Position numbers and translations under genes: made by a program. This document shows, one piece after another, positions 50,880 through 61,129 of a stretch of 64,000 nucleotides of DNA. Below the pieces are notes generated by a model. It did no database searches, was not told the DNA's origin, and worked only from the letters and a program-made list of their open reading frames with translations. The stretch lies in the NCBI GenBank assembly GCA_002205965.3, contig NADL03000091.1, positions 124,001 to 188,000 of the forward strand, read 5' to 3'. This stretch comes from Kappaphycus alvarezii. Its lineage: Eukaryota > Rhodophyta > Florideophyceae > Gigartinales > Solieriaceae. Numbering within the stretch: the stretch's first letter is position 1; every line of letters starts with the position of its first letter.

Positions 50880-52400
50880 GCAGTTGTAAGCACACACGAA
50901 GGCATCACTTGGAGACTAAACGCGAAACGGATAATGAAGTCACGAAGTTCTTGTTGAAGGGAGGAACCGCGATGGGAGGTAGCGATGCAAACAAGGCGGA
51001 GGTAAAAACCCTAACCTTCGTCACCAAAGGCGCTACAGATATAAATCTGGACAGGGGAGAGGAGGATTTCGTTTTAGTCGCACTAGTGGGGAGGAATATT
51101 GGGGTAGATTACTTCTTCTTCTGACTCTTCTAGCATGGAGAATCTAAGAATTTGGACAAAAAGACAGGAAAAAACAGAAATAAGTCTGCGCCTCCGTGAC
51201 CCTGTGACAAAATCGAAGGGTTAAAGGCCAGTGAGGAGACATGCGACATTAGATAGTTCAGATTTCGCTGCGTTTCGATGCATGATGACGACTTTTTATC
51301 TCCAGAAGCTCTCCTTTGCTCTTTTGTCTACGTTTTACAGCAATTAAGGTGTTTCCCGCGCTCTACGAGTATGGCCGTAGCGCCTATGGTGACCGTACTT
51401 CTCGAGATGTGACGACGACCGGAGAGAAGCGGAGGGAAGGGCAACAGTAATCTTGACGGCTATATTAGTACTTTACTAAGAAATCCATAGATATGTGGAA
51501 TGTAGAATTCCATTCGCAAAGTGGGGGAATCCAATTGCTCAGTTAATAGGATAACTGGTAGAGGAGCTGATGCTTGACGAGGATGAAGACCCTAACTTCC
51601 TTGAGAAGTGGGCAGAAACACTGTGGGCGTGATGCCGAAGATTCATGTCGTCTTCGTATTTGCAAAGCAAATCGCGTTGGTTGCCTGGATCTAAGACGAA
51701 AACGACGTCAGCCGAGGGCCGGGAGCAGACCGCACATCAGGTAAATCCAGGGAACTGCGGATACAGATACGGAGAGCCAGACGACCTTCCACGCAGAGGT
51801 AGACATATACCTACCACGATGGGGGTGAAATGAAGACATGTGCACGGAGAAGATTCGAGCCCGATCTGGTGCTGCTGTGGACAAAAGCAACCGGTCAGAC
51901 TTCAAAATAATGAGTTTGGTTGTGATTGCAGACTGGAGCCTTTCGGCGTGGACCAGCGGAGAACAATGCTCGAAAAGGGTCGTAGCTGCAAGTGACGTAG
52001 ACATCTGGGGATGAACGGGGGATATGAGCGAGACGACAGACAGAAAAAAACCCTAATCTTCCAAAGGGCATTCGTCAGAAAAGGTCAGCAGTTCGAATAA
52101 AAGTCCATAACTATCAAATACAGATGGTGCGTAAGCAATCTCAATAATTTACGAAGTTTTCTGGAGACTTTAGAAACCCATTATGAAGAGAAGAGGGGAC
52201 CGAAGCCAGGCCCGATCAGGGCAGGGCAATTGCAACTGGTGGAACGCTTCCCTCTGCTTCTGATAGAAGGCCGCGGCAAGTTACCGCTGATTTAGTCGGG
52301 GGAATCTACATAGCAATTGCATAACTTTTAAGGCGTTCGCAAACAATCGGTGTAAGTAGAAATAATATTGAACATAATTAAAGTTTCGAATGCATTGAAA
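50880..52400 (-). pseudogene. LINE family B, old decayed copy
   Basis: The minus frame 52004-51708 (LFEHCSPLVHAERLQSAITT) is the counterpart of LFERCSSPVPGERLQSAITT in the younger copies. DNA at 52085-52350 follows 61922-62150, and 50905-51110 follows the C-terminal end at 25130-25290. It is considerably more A+T rich than the copies at 24 and 61 kb and full of stops, so it is old. Confidence 0.72.
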
Positions 52401-52865
52401 GATATGGTCAATGGCGGTTGGGGTTCCTGCGCTATGGTATCAAAAAATGGGTGGAATTATTCGAAAATTATGAGTGAATAGTATAAGAATAGTTGAACTC
52501 GACTGTGATCTACAACTAATATTATTCTATTTGTCACAGGTGCATCTCTTACTCTAGGCACTTCGGATGAATGCCTTGTAGATAAATTATCACTTAGAGA
52601 AAGGCACCTGGAGTACTATTACAACCGTTTTAACTCAGTTTTATCAGCCTCAGATTGGAAAACGTGGCTGCAAAATTTGGTTCCCCAAGTTGTCGCTTTC
52701 TGTTAAGCCTCCTGATCTGTTTCATTTTTCTTGATTCATTCAAAGATCTAAATTGTTCTTTTTTTAAATTTATTTATTGAAAGAGTCATGATTCCTTTAA
52801 ACGTCACGAATGGCACTTTTGCGTCCTTCGCTCGCTCTTTGCATTGTTATAAATCCACTTGACAC
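52401..52865. other. No feature recognised
   Basis: AT-rich sequence without coding or repeat signal. Confidence 0.4.
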
Positions 52866-53340
52866 GACTGTCAGGTTCATTTACTGGCAAGCGATCTCAT
52901 GAAAGCCGCGCGACATCCAGTCATCGAGCCGCGAGAAAGGGTCCACCGCACAAGACCCGATATCCGCGCAATGGGACGAACGGGCAGAACAGACTACTTT
53001 GATGTCACCTTCGTCAACCCCCTAGCGCCCTCGAACAGGAGAGTGAGGACATTCAACCCACTCACCTCGCTTAACGCGGCAAGAACGGCGAAACACAGAA
53101 GATACGAGTCCTTTATCGCGTCTTCCGCCGGAAGTAGGCTAGTGCCCGTCCCTATCTCTACCCTCGGGGGATGGCACCCGGACGCCCACGCGTTGCTAAC
53201 CGACGTCGCACGCAACGTCGCTACGAGGGCAAGGGAGACCTACGCAAAGGTCAAAGAAATCTTATCACAGCGTCATGCCGCAGCAGCAGTAATGTCCAAC
53301 GCAGCGTGCCTGTTGGCCGGCTCTCCGTCAGTTTTCTAGC
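52866..53340 (+). CDS. LINE family A, endonuclease to C-terminus (5'-truncated, open frame)
   Basis: A continuous frame (ATG at 52899, 146 codons) covers the end of the LINE protein: RHPVIEPRERVHRTRPDIRA with the Arg-Pro-Asp of the endonuclease, then TDYFDVTFVNPLAPSNRRVR with the second acidic position, then FNPLTSLNAARTAKHRRYES, GGWHPDAHALLTDVARNVAT, ETYAKVKEILSQRHAAAAVM and SNAACLLAG. It lacks RT and zinc finger. This is the best preserved family A terminus in the window and the reference I used for the other fragments. Confidence 0.82.
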
Positions 53341-53465
53341 GTTTTGACGTCTTCCTGCCATTTCTTTACATGTAAGCCTTTACCATCACGACATCCCTCA
53401 GGGAACAGCTGACCATATTTTCCATGCATTAAAAACACCCCAAATTCCCCCCCTTGCCAGTCCCG
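53341..53465 (+). repeat. Dispersed repeat E relative
   Basis: TAAGCCTTTACCATCACGAC, CCTCAGGGAACAGCTGACC and CCATGCATTAAAAACACCCC match 12030-12117 inverted, and the end resembles 23050-23100. It directly follows the end of the LINE. Confidence 0.65.
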
Positions 53466-53799
53466 CCGCATGGTGTAATTTTACTCTGCGTAGAATGGCT
53501 GGCGTTGATAAGTGCTGTATTTTACAGGGTCACCTTCCTTAGTGACTTCGTATTTCACAGACCTTCCGTCTTTATACAAATTTACTGCATCTATTGTATT
53601 TTAGATTCAAAACGACCGTAACCTTAAAACAAGGATTACTACGAACTTTGCTCTATTTATAAATTTACTTTCAATTCTTGACACAATGCTTTACAATCAC
53701 ATGACACCTGGATTAATGTACGTCTTATATAGTATGTTGTCACAGTATGACACTCGTGCTGACTATGCGTTTCCATATCAGGGGGCAAGCTGTAACCTC
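53466..53799. other. No feature recognised
   Basis: AT-rich. If gypsy copy 3 had a 3' LTR it should lie near here; none is seen. Confidence 0.4.
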
Positions 53800-54144
53800 T
53801 CAGTCGCACATCTTGGTTGTTCTTGAGAAATACGTAAACCGGACGGACAAGTTCAGATATGTTTGCAACAAGTCTCCGATAGCTATCATTCCATACCTTC
53901 CTATAGAGTAATGATATATGACTTCCACAAACTCTGGACCTGCTTCCGTGAACCTTTCGTTTTGGAATGAGAATAGAACCCTGATCAATAGTCGGAAATC
54001 TTCTTCAGGTAGCAATGGTCCGTTCAACGTACGAAAACATAGGCATATATTAATGTAGAAATGGATGATTACGTGGAGTTCGTAGTAGGCCCGCGTAATC
54101 GAGATCATCCATTCCCAGGCCCTTTTTCCTCCCATAGGAATCAT
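53800..54144 (-). other. Short frame after integrase of copy 3
   Basis: A 114-codon minus frame (IPMGGKRAWEWMISITRAYY ... FVEVIYHYSIGRYGMIAIGD) directly follows the integrase relic. It may be the end of Pol, an extra reading frame of the element, or chance. There is no counterpart in copy 2, where this region is deleted. Confidence 0.3.
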
Positions 54145-54149
54145 TCTAT

Positions 54150-55366
54150 AGTTAAAGATAAGTATGCCCCGTGGTTGCGCATAGTCCTGTGTGAGAAGGA
54201 ATTCTTCAGGCCTCTGATGGTAAGGGACCAGACGACGTGCATGATGGCCCTCCTTGATCTCTTCCCTGAGCTTGAACAGAGCTTATAATGCGGGTGTCTT
54301 TCCTCCGTGACGATGCAAGGGTTCGAGTACTTGTTTGGAAGGCCGGCCACTTCACAGCCTGTTGCATTGCTTTCCCGTGTGCTACAAGTACTTTAGAGCC
54401 GACTGAAAAAGTTTGGACTGGAGGCTCTGCATCCTTTTTCCTTGTTGTGTTAGCGCGCGGTGTGATCTCCAGCCTTCGGTGGCCAGTAGTTCGAATTCTT
54501 TACTCTCTTCATCGGTAATATTTGTTTCTATGTCTCTCTGAACATTCTAGGAGCCCTCCGTACATTCGCTTGAATGGTGAGCGTCCACTTCTTCCTCTTC
54601 TTCGACGATAGCCGTATATACTTTTGGTAAGGCATCTTCCCACTGGATTTCATTCTCCGACATAGTTTTCGATATGCTCGTTTGATGGTTCCAACCATCC
54701 TCTCCGCTTTCCCGCTTGACATAGGAGCGTATGCGAGAACTGTCTTTAGCTGAATACCTTTTTCTTCCAAGAAACGAAACAGTGAAGTTGCAGTAAAACA
54801 AACGGCGTTATCCGAGATGATCCTTTTTGGAAGACCAAGCGGTTCAATTATTTCTCTTTTCGATGAATCTCAGGACCACTTCAGCATTGGCCTCTTCAAC
54901 TGCAACTGCTATTGGCCATCCAGTAAGATGTTCCACCCCTATAAGGAGATATTTGTTTCCGGAAGAGGTTTCCTTGAATGGGCCGGCAAGTCAATTAGAA
55001 TGTTTCAAAAAGACCGGAATCTGGAAAGCTTAAAGTTGTCTTATACTTTCGTACGGAGAGAATTTTTGACAGTTGTCGCAGCTTTTCACGAAATTATAGT
55101 CTCCTTATGGATACTGGGCCACCAGAATCTCTCCGTTATGACTTTTTGGTTGTTTCGAGATCCCAATGCCCTAACTCAACATGAAAAGTCCTCAAGATCT
55201 TCATCTTTCTTTCATAGGGGTCACTAGTCGAGGACCGGCTTTGTGTGTCGGAAGAGTTTCCCATTCCACAATTAAAAGCCTTTTGGTTCCTGCGTACCCA
55301 ATTTCTGTGTTCAGATCAACTTTTTCTCATTTCTGTCCATCAAGGAATTTAATTAGTCTGTGAATA
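54150..55366 (-). pseudogene. Integrase, copy 3, with C-terminal module (frameshifted)
   Basis: Zinc-site and core DNA match copy 2 to about 54700, where GIQLKTVLAYAPMSSGKAER holds the catalytic Glu. Beyond the point where copy 2 is deleted, shifted frames still code a SPFKRMYGGLL-like motif (about 54555-54580), a VGSKVLVAHGKAMQQAVKWP stretch (about 54355-54400), then NPCIVTEERHPHYKL and an HV..LVPYHQRP-like end (about 54200-54320). That order resembles the GPY/F-type C-terminal module of Ty3/gypsy integrases. No chromodomain was seen. Confidence 0.7.
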
Positions 55367-55955
55367 TTACTTCGTACTCGTTATTGTTCGCACTTGCACC
55401 TCGGCAACTCCGACGATGTCCTCGGAAGCTTTTTCATTTGGACTCAGTGGATCCCTCAAGCGGGATAGGTAATCGGCAGGCTGATTATTGCGTCCGGGCC
55501 TATACAAAATTTCAAACCGATATTCTGCGAAAATATCGAGCCATCGGGCCAAACGGTGATGTACATTTTCTTTTGGAATTCTGTCTTAAGTGCCTGGTGA
55601 TCAGTTATCAAGGAAATTTCTCGAGTGATAAAAGGTACACGCGAAACTTTTTCAGTGCGAAGAAAACAGCGAGCGCTTCTTTTTCGCAGACTGAGTATCT
55701 CCTTTCCGCATCATTCAGAGTGCGACTTGCGAATTGAACAGGGTGTAGTCTTCCGTTTTCATCTTTTCGGGACAAAACGGCACCCAAAGACGTTCTGAGG
55801 CATCTGTCTCCACAACAAATGGTCTCTTGAAATCTGGATACATAAGCACTGGGGGAAACATAGCTTATCTTTAAGCTCCTCAAATGCAGTTTCATTTCCT
55901 TGTTCCAGTAAAATTTTCCGTTCTTTGTAGTGCTGGCATGTAACGGTGCGGCAGT
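55367..55955 (-). pseudogene. RNase H domain, copy 3 (frameshifted)
   Basis: Frame 55895-55608 has LGAVLSRKDENGRLHPVQFA and EKEALAVFFALKKFRVYLL. The preceding TDASE part is shifted. Frame 55552-55367 has ARWLDIFAEYRFEILYRPG and NQPADYLSR. Confidence 0.85.
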
Positions 55956-56799
55956 CTAGGCGAAATCTTTGATAAATCTTCTGTAATATGAGGCCAGTCC
56001 TAAGAAGCTTCGAACCTCCGTTTTGAGGCGGGCCTTGGTGCCAACTTGAATTTTTTCGTTTTCTCTGGATCCACTCTTAATTCCCTCTTGATCGACGATA
56101 TGACCGAGTAATTGGATAGAAGTTTTCGCAAAGAAGCATTTGCTCAACTTAATTTTCAAGCTGTATGCAGATATCATCTCCACTATCTTGACATGCGATA
56201 TGTGCTGATCCAAGTTTTTGAGAATATCACATCATCGATATAAACTCTTGCAAATGGAAGTCCTTTCAAAACCTTGTTCATCATTCTTTGGAATGTAGCT
56301 GGGGCGTTCATGAGACCAAAAGACATCACTTCGAACCTGAATGTACCGCTTTGCTGGTAAAAGTTGTTTTCCCTTACATTTTCATCCAATGGAATCTGCC
56401 AATAGCCAGTGTAAAGATCAATTGATGTGAAGTATCTCCCGTCCTTCAAGTCCTCGAGGATTTCCTCCATATTTGGAATCGGAAATCGATCGGGTATCAT
56501 TTTCTGGTTCAGCTGTCGGTAATCGACGCAAAAGCGAAGTTTTCCATCTTCTTTGGTGCTATAAAACCGGAAATGACCATGGGGATGAAACTGGCCGAAT
56601 AATATTATTTTCCAGCATACTTGTAACATTCTGAAATAAATTGGTCATATTTTGGCGGTTGACGTCTATGCCTGTGGTAAATTGGTTGAGTATCAATAAG
56701 TTCAAATCAGTGGTGACCGGTACGCTTGCTTGGCTTAGATCGGAAGCGCTCCATGTAATTACTTCGGAAGATGTTAAAATGTCGGATATTTTCATTGAG
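55956..56799 (-). pseudogene. Reverse transcriptase, copy 3 (frameshifted)
   Basis: Frames 56795-56559, 56629-56183 and 56213-55956 cover the domain. FCVDYRQLNQKMIPDRFPIP, SIDLYTGYWQIPL and FGLMNAPATFQRMMN are intact. The YIDD box is hit by a loss (VYIDDVIFSKT), shortening DDVVIFS by one residue and shifting the frame afterwards. Confidence 0.87.
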
Positions 56800-57739
56800 G
56801 CGGGGGCTGGAAGGTGCTGTACTTTTTCCTTGAATTTCTGCCATTTGGCACTAGTTTCTTCTTCGAGCCTCTCTCCAAATTTCGAAGGACCTCTTCCGGC
56901 GTGCTCACATCTTCAGATATGGAATTCGACATATTCTCGTTTTCTTGCAAGTTGATCTTCTTTCATGCTCTGAATTCCATCCTTTGATTCGATATTATCG
57001 CAAAGAGAAACACATTCAGGTGTCAAACCTGCCCTAGAATTCCAGTCTTCATCCGTTTCAAACCCAGAATCATAATCATCCCATGCCATGTTCATTACCC
57101 CTGAGGTACCTTTTCCACTTCCGAAAGTGTTAGTTGGTTCCAAATCTTCGCTGTCATAGCTAGAAGTAAATATCTTCACTGTCTGTTCCTTTTAATCTTC
57201 AGGATGCGTGCTCTTGTCGGAATCTAGGGGCATCTTCACGGTACTGCCGTCAATATTTACTGAAACCATTTGGTTGCCCAAGTCAATGCATGTCCCTAGT
57301 CTTTCCATGGTGGGACAGCCAATGATTGCATCGAAAGGGAGATCCGGCATGACAAGAAAGTCTACATCAACTTTAGAGTCCCAAAAGAACACGGAAACCT
57401 TGTCAACAGTGCCCATGCATTTTGAGACGGTTCCATCCGCTACAGTTTATTTTTCGAGTAGTTGGAGTAATGTCTAGACCTAGAATCTGTCACCAAACTT
57501 TCTGAAATAAGGTTTGGAACAGCGCCCGAATCGAAAGAGAAGCTTGGGTTTCATTCCCAATACTTTGACTGGTACAGCTTAAGACGTCTTGGTGCTGTCG
57601 AGGCCGATTGAAGAAACAGTTTCTTACCCTTAGCGGACTTATTAGACCTGATAATTTTTTTGAGTTCTTTTCTCGCATCCTCTGCGTCGCCCCTCAAAAG
57701 TTGACCAAACGTTATCCCAGTTGGGGCCGATGCAAGCTC
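56800..57739 (-). pseudogene. Protease and acidic linker, copy 3 (frameshifted)
   Basis: Frame 57748-57551 continues Gag (TFGQLLRGDAEDARKELKKI). The protease active-site DNA lies near 57510-57540 with an extra base. Frame 57416-57192 reads SKVDVDFLVMPDLPFDAIIG. Frame 57179-56913 is the acidic linker (SSYDSEDLEPTNTFGSGKG, DDYDSGFETDEDW). Confidence 0.82.
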
Positions 57740-58962
57740 AGCCACCAAATTGTACTCTTCACATACTCTAGTACGTCCTTAGAGATACTCTTAAATTTCT
57801 TACTCTTTTTCATCTTCTTGGCCGGAGTGACTCCCACTCCTGGAACAACTTGATCAGACCTCTTGGTTCGAGGAGGTACAGGTGCTGGGATATGCTCCAG
57901 CATTCCATAATCTAGCCTAGGTTTTTTCGATAAAATGTTCCCTTCCCCATCCCTTTTTGTCACATTGACTTGACTGATTTCTTCAGCGATGGATACATTA
58001 CCGGCATCCGTCAACCTCTGATCCTTCTGTTTTGTAAGATTTTCATCTCTGGTCCTGACTCACTCCTGCGTCCGATAAATTTGCTCTTCTGTTGTCTTTA
58101 GACCAGCAGTTACTTTCATGATGCCCATATCGACCGCACTTTCCACAACGAGTGTTTCTATGTGGATTATCAGGACACCTATTTGCAAAGTGTCCAGGCT
58201 TGTGACAGTAGAACAGACTTCTGCGGCCTTAGGGGCCCCAGACTGGTTCTTCTTAATGGTAAGAGTAAGGCTTTCCAACTGCGAGGTTATCATGTCAAGT
58301 CGATTATCGAATCGGGTTTCCAACCTTTCTTCCAAGTTTTTGACATCGCTCCTGACAGATTCCAATGCTGCTGCACTAGTAGCCGGCCTTTGATAATTCT
58401 TTTCAGGATGTACGATAGCATCGATGTACGGGTTTCCCTCGTCCTCACTCAGTGACTGAAACGTCTCCGAATTTTTGACAAATTCTACTATGGTACCCTT
58501 CAGTTCATTAAAAGTGTGAGGGCCCTTGATGAGGAGGAAATCGGAGAGCCGCTTATCCCCATCGCCGCCTTACGCAGCATTCCGTACTTGGCTTGGGCGT
58601 TGAACCCAGCCTTTTCATAGAGATCACAAAGTATACCAATGAGCTTAACAAATCTTCGAAGTTGAGCCGGGCCTCTATGGCGGTACGAATCATCTCATCT
58701 GGTTCCACCTCCTTAGCATATTCTCTCACAAGCCACTCACATACCTCACCGAAGTTACGCCCACTCCCATTAAGGGACACCCGTCAATAAACTTAGCTTT
58801 GTATTTGCCTTTTGCGTCACCAGAAAGATAGGCGAAGATACTTGCGGCCTTCTCCTCATCGCTCTTTTCTCGCATTAAAACATTAACATATGTGTAAAGA
58901 AACTCTTCAACGTCTTCATTCTTGCTCCCTGTGAACGATATACGAGCAGCATTATGATCCAT
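57740..58962 (-). pseudogene. gag: Gag, copy 3 (frameshifted)
   Basis: The start ATG at 58962 opens MDHNAARISFTGSKNEDVEE. Frames 58962-58726, 58780-58553, 58365-58060 and 58014-57712 each hold a piece of the copy 1 protein. The knuckle region is damaged: the first CCHC is shifted out and the second is partly readable. Confidence 0.85.
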
Positions 58963-59048
58963 TGCTGCAAAAAAAAATCAAACTGCAAGTGGACCTAGTA
59001 CTTCACAACTCGATTACCTCGGGTGCAACCCCCTCCACAAAGTACCAA

Positions 59049-59761
59049 TGTTAGGGATAAATCAGCAGGGGAAGAGATCCTCAGAACCAATTACCCCAAG
59101 AAGGAGGTGTTGCGAGCGACAAAAGTGCTACCGTGGTATGTTGAACGAACACAAAAGGAGTGTATAGAAGAGAGTTGAGGAAGCTACAAGCAAGTATGAA
59201 GGCAGGGTTACCACTATGCTTAGTGACTAGCGTAAAATAAATGCTTCTTGGGTCTGAAGTTGACTCCCAACTTCCTAACTATTTGGGACTGGGCTTGAAG
59301 TTGTCTGCCAACTTGCTTGACCTCCACTAAAGGAAGCAGTTTACTCGGCTTATTATATAACTTTTGGCTACCCCAAAAGTCTCAAACAAACATACTAATA
59401 ACCATAAAATGCATTCGGGAATCGTGTGAACCAGAGGACTATTAGAAGATATTTCCTCAACGTAAATATCTAGGTGCCATACCCATGCCAGCCACCCATC
59501 GGCCAGGGGTGGGAATTGATGTGGCCATTATATAGACCTTTCAGAGTCACTCGTAGTATCACCCACAACCTGAACTGTACTGACATCTACTATGACAGCG
59601 TGTCCTAAAATAAAAAAATCAACCGATGAATTTGCCACACTCACCCAAATTAAAAATATCTTGCAAATTCAAAAACTGTAAAAATATCTTCCCAATTCCA
59701 TACTGTATACAATTATGGTCCTCATCTAGATTTTTTCGTGTGCGAATTTGCGCACATCACA
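59049..59761 (-). repeat. 5' LTR of gypsy copy 3 (713 bp)
   Basis: In element orientation it begins TGTGATGTGCGC at 59761 and ends ...CCTAACA at 59049, where copy 1 has CCCCTATCA. It is similar to 3876-4594 over its whole length with small indels. It abuts LINE family A sequence at 59762. Confidence 0.87.
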
Positions 59762-61128
59762 GGCCGCATTGGACATGACGGCTGCTGCAGCGTGCCTTTG
59801 CATCAAAACCCCCCGAACCATTCCGTACGTCTCCAGTGCCCTCACAGTTACGTTCCTTGCCACGTCATTTAACACTGCACATGCATCCAGGTGCCAACTC
59901 CAAGAGTGGATATTGGCACAGGCGCGAGCCTACCTCTGGTGGAGGTCGCGATAAAGGATTGATATCTTCTTCTGCTTTGCATTTCGCGCCGCATTCAGAG
60001 AGGACATCGGGTTGAAGGCCCTCACTCTTCTGTTGGAGGAGCGAGGGGATTCACGAAGGTAACATCAAAAAAGTCGGTCCCTCCGCTTTCCCATTGCATA
60101 GATGTCTGGTCTCGTGCGGTGGAGACCATGGCGTGGCTCTACAACAGGATGACGAGCAGCTCTTGCCAGGTATTCGCGAGAAGGGTTACTTGGCGACCGT
60201 GTCGGTTGATCCGTTGGCCTCCATGCAAGCAGTGCATCAGATGATCGCCATGTACATCGAGTGTGTCCGGGCAATTCCTTCTCGGCATGGCGTGCCAGGC
60301 TGAAAAAGTGGGACTTGTCAGTAGTATTGAAGCCACACCGAGAATTCTCGAGGGTCAATGCTTGTCTGTAGTCCGGGGCATGGGGGACAATACACCCATT
60401 CCTTGGCTCCCGGGAGGGCCATAGACTCGCGAAACGCCTGCCTCTTCGCATCCCCAAGAGAAATTCGTTCTTGCACTGCTTCATGGATTGCGTCCGTCAG
60501 CGTCTTTTGCGGTGGTGTTTTTTTGCGAGCAAATTACACTAAGCGGGATAATCCTAGACGGCAGGCAAGAGGTCGACACCTCCGATGGGCATCTGCAGCT
60601 GCTTCGTATGTTCCTAGCTCCTTAATAGGCGTTGGGAGCAAGGTCTTGCAAAGCTTGCTAGATGATGAGCTAGAAGCCAAGAACGCCGCAGCCGCGATGT
60701 TCTTCGCGGAGGTGAGTCCGATCCCAAGAGGTGGTTTTTTCTTGTCCTTTGGTGTGACCGGCAGCTGGAGTTCTCGGAATACTTCCGAATCCAGTACTCC
60801 CCTGCCATTTTCAAACACAGTCCTCCATCATCCTGTCGAACTCTTCCGCTCCTTCTCCAGTGCAAGACGGGGCACTACCCGCAACAAATAGCCTACTTTG
60901 CAAACGCCAAAACAGTTACGCAGTAGCTGGAATGCCACTTGCCTATTCTCAAGGTCAGCAATGGTCTCGAGGAATGGTCTAAGGGATGAGACATGGTTCG
61001 TAAAGGACCGTGTGGTGTATTCCGTAGTACCAACGGGGGCGTTCAGGACGGAAGTACCCTCACTGTACTCTTGCTTAATCCGTCTGGGTAGAGACTCTGT
61101 GCTGACCCTGGAGGGGCAGTAGGGGCTG
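59762..61128 (-). pseudogene. LINE family A, RT thumb to C-terminus
   Basis: Reading down the minus strand: NAPVGTTEYTTRSFTNHVSS and LENRQVAFQLLRNCFGVCKV (about 61060-60900), then GIGLTSAKNIAAAAFLASSS (about 60730-60670) from the RT thumb, then a zinc finger CPDTLDVHGDHLMHC (about 60280-60235), then RHPVVEPRHGLHRTRPDIYA of the endonuclease (about 60150-60090) and finally AAAAVMSN-type codons at 59790-59765. The 5' end is fused to LINE B near 61130; the 3' end is cut by the LTR of copy 3. Several shifts. Confidence 0.8.
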
Positions 61129-61129
61129 T

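Larger units (their letters stand above)
53800..59761 (-). mobile_element. Ty3/gypsy LTR retrotransposon, copy 3 (no 3' LTR found)
   Basis: On the minus strand: LTR (59761-59049), primer site, gag, protease, acidic linker, RT, RNase H, and an integrase that reaches its C-terminal module near 54200. The left boundary is uncertain, because no LTR or polypurine tract is recognisable between 53341 and 54200. The coding parts are the most frameshifted of the three copies. The LTR type is that of copy 1, not copy 2. Confidence 0.88.

Noticed and set aside
53341-54150. 3' LTR of gypsy copy 3
   Set aside because: No stretch resembling either LTR type or a polypurine tract could be found; the element is treated as truncated or its end as unresolved.
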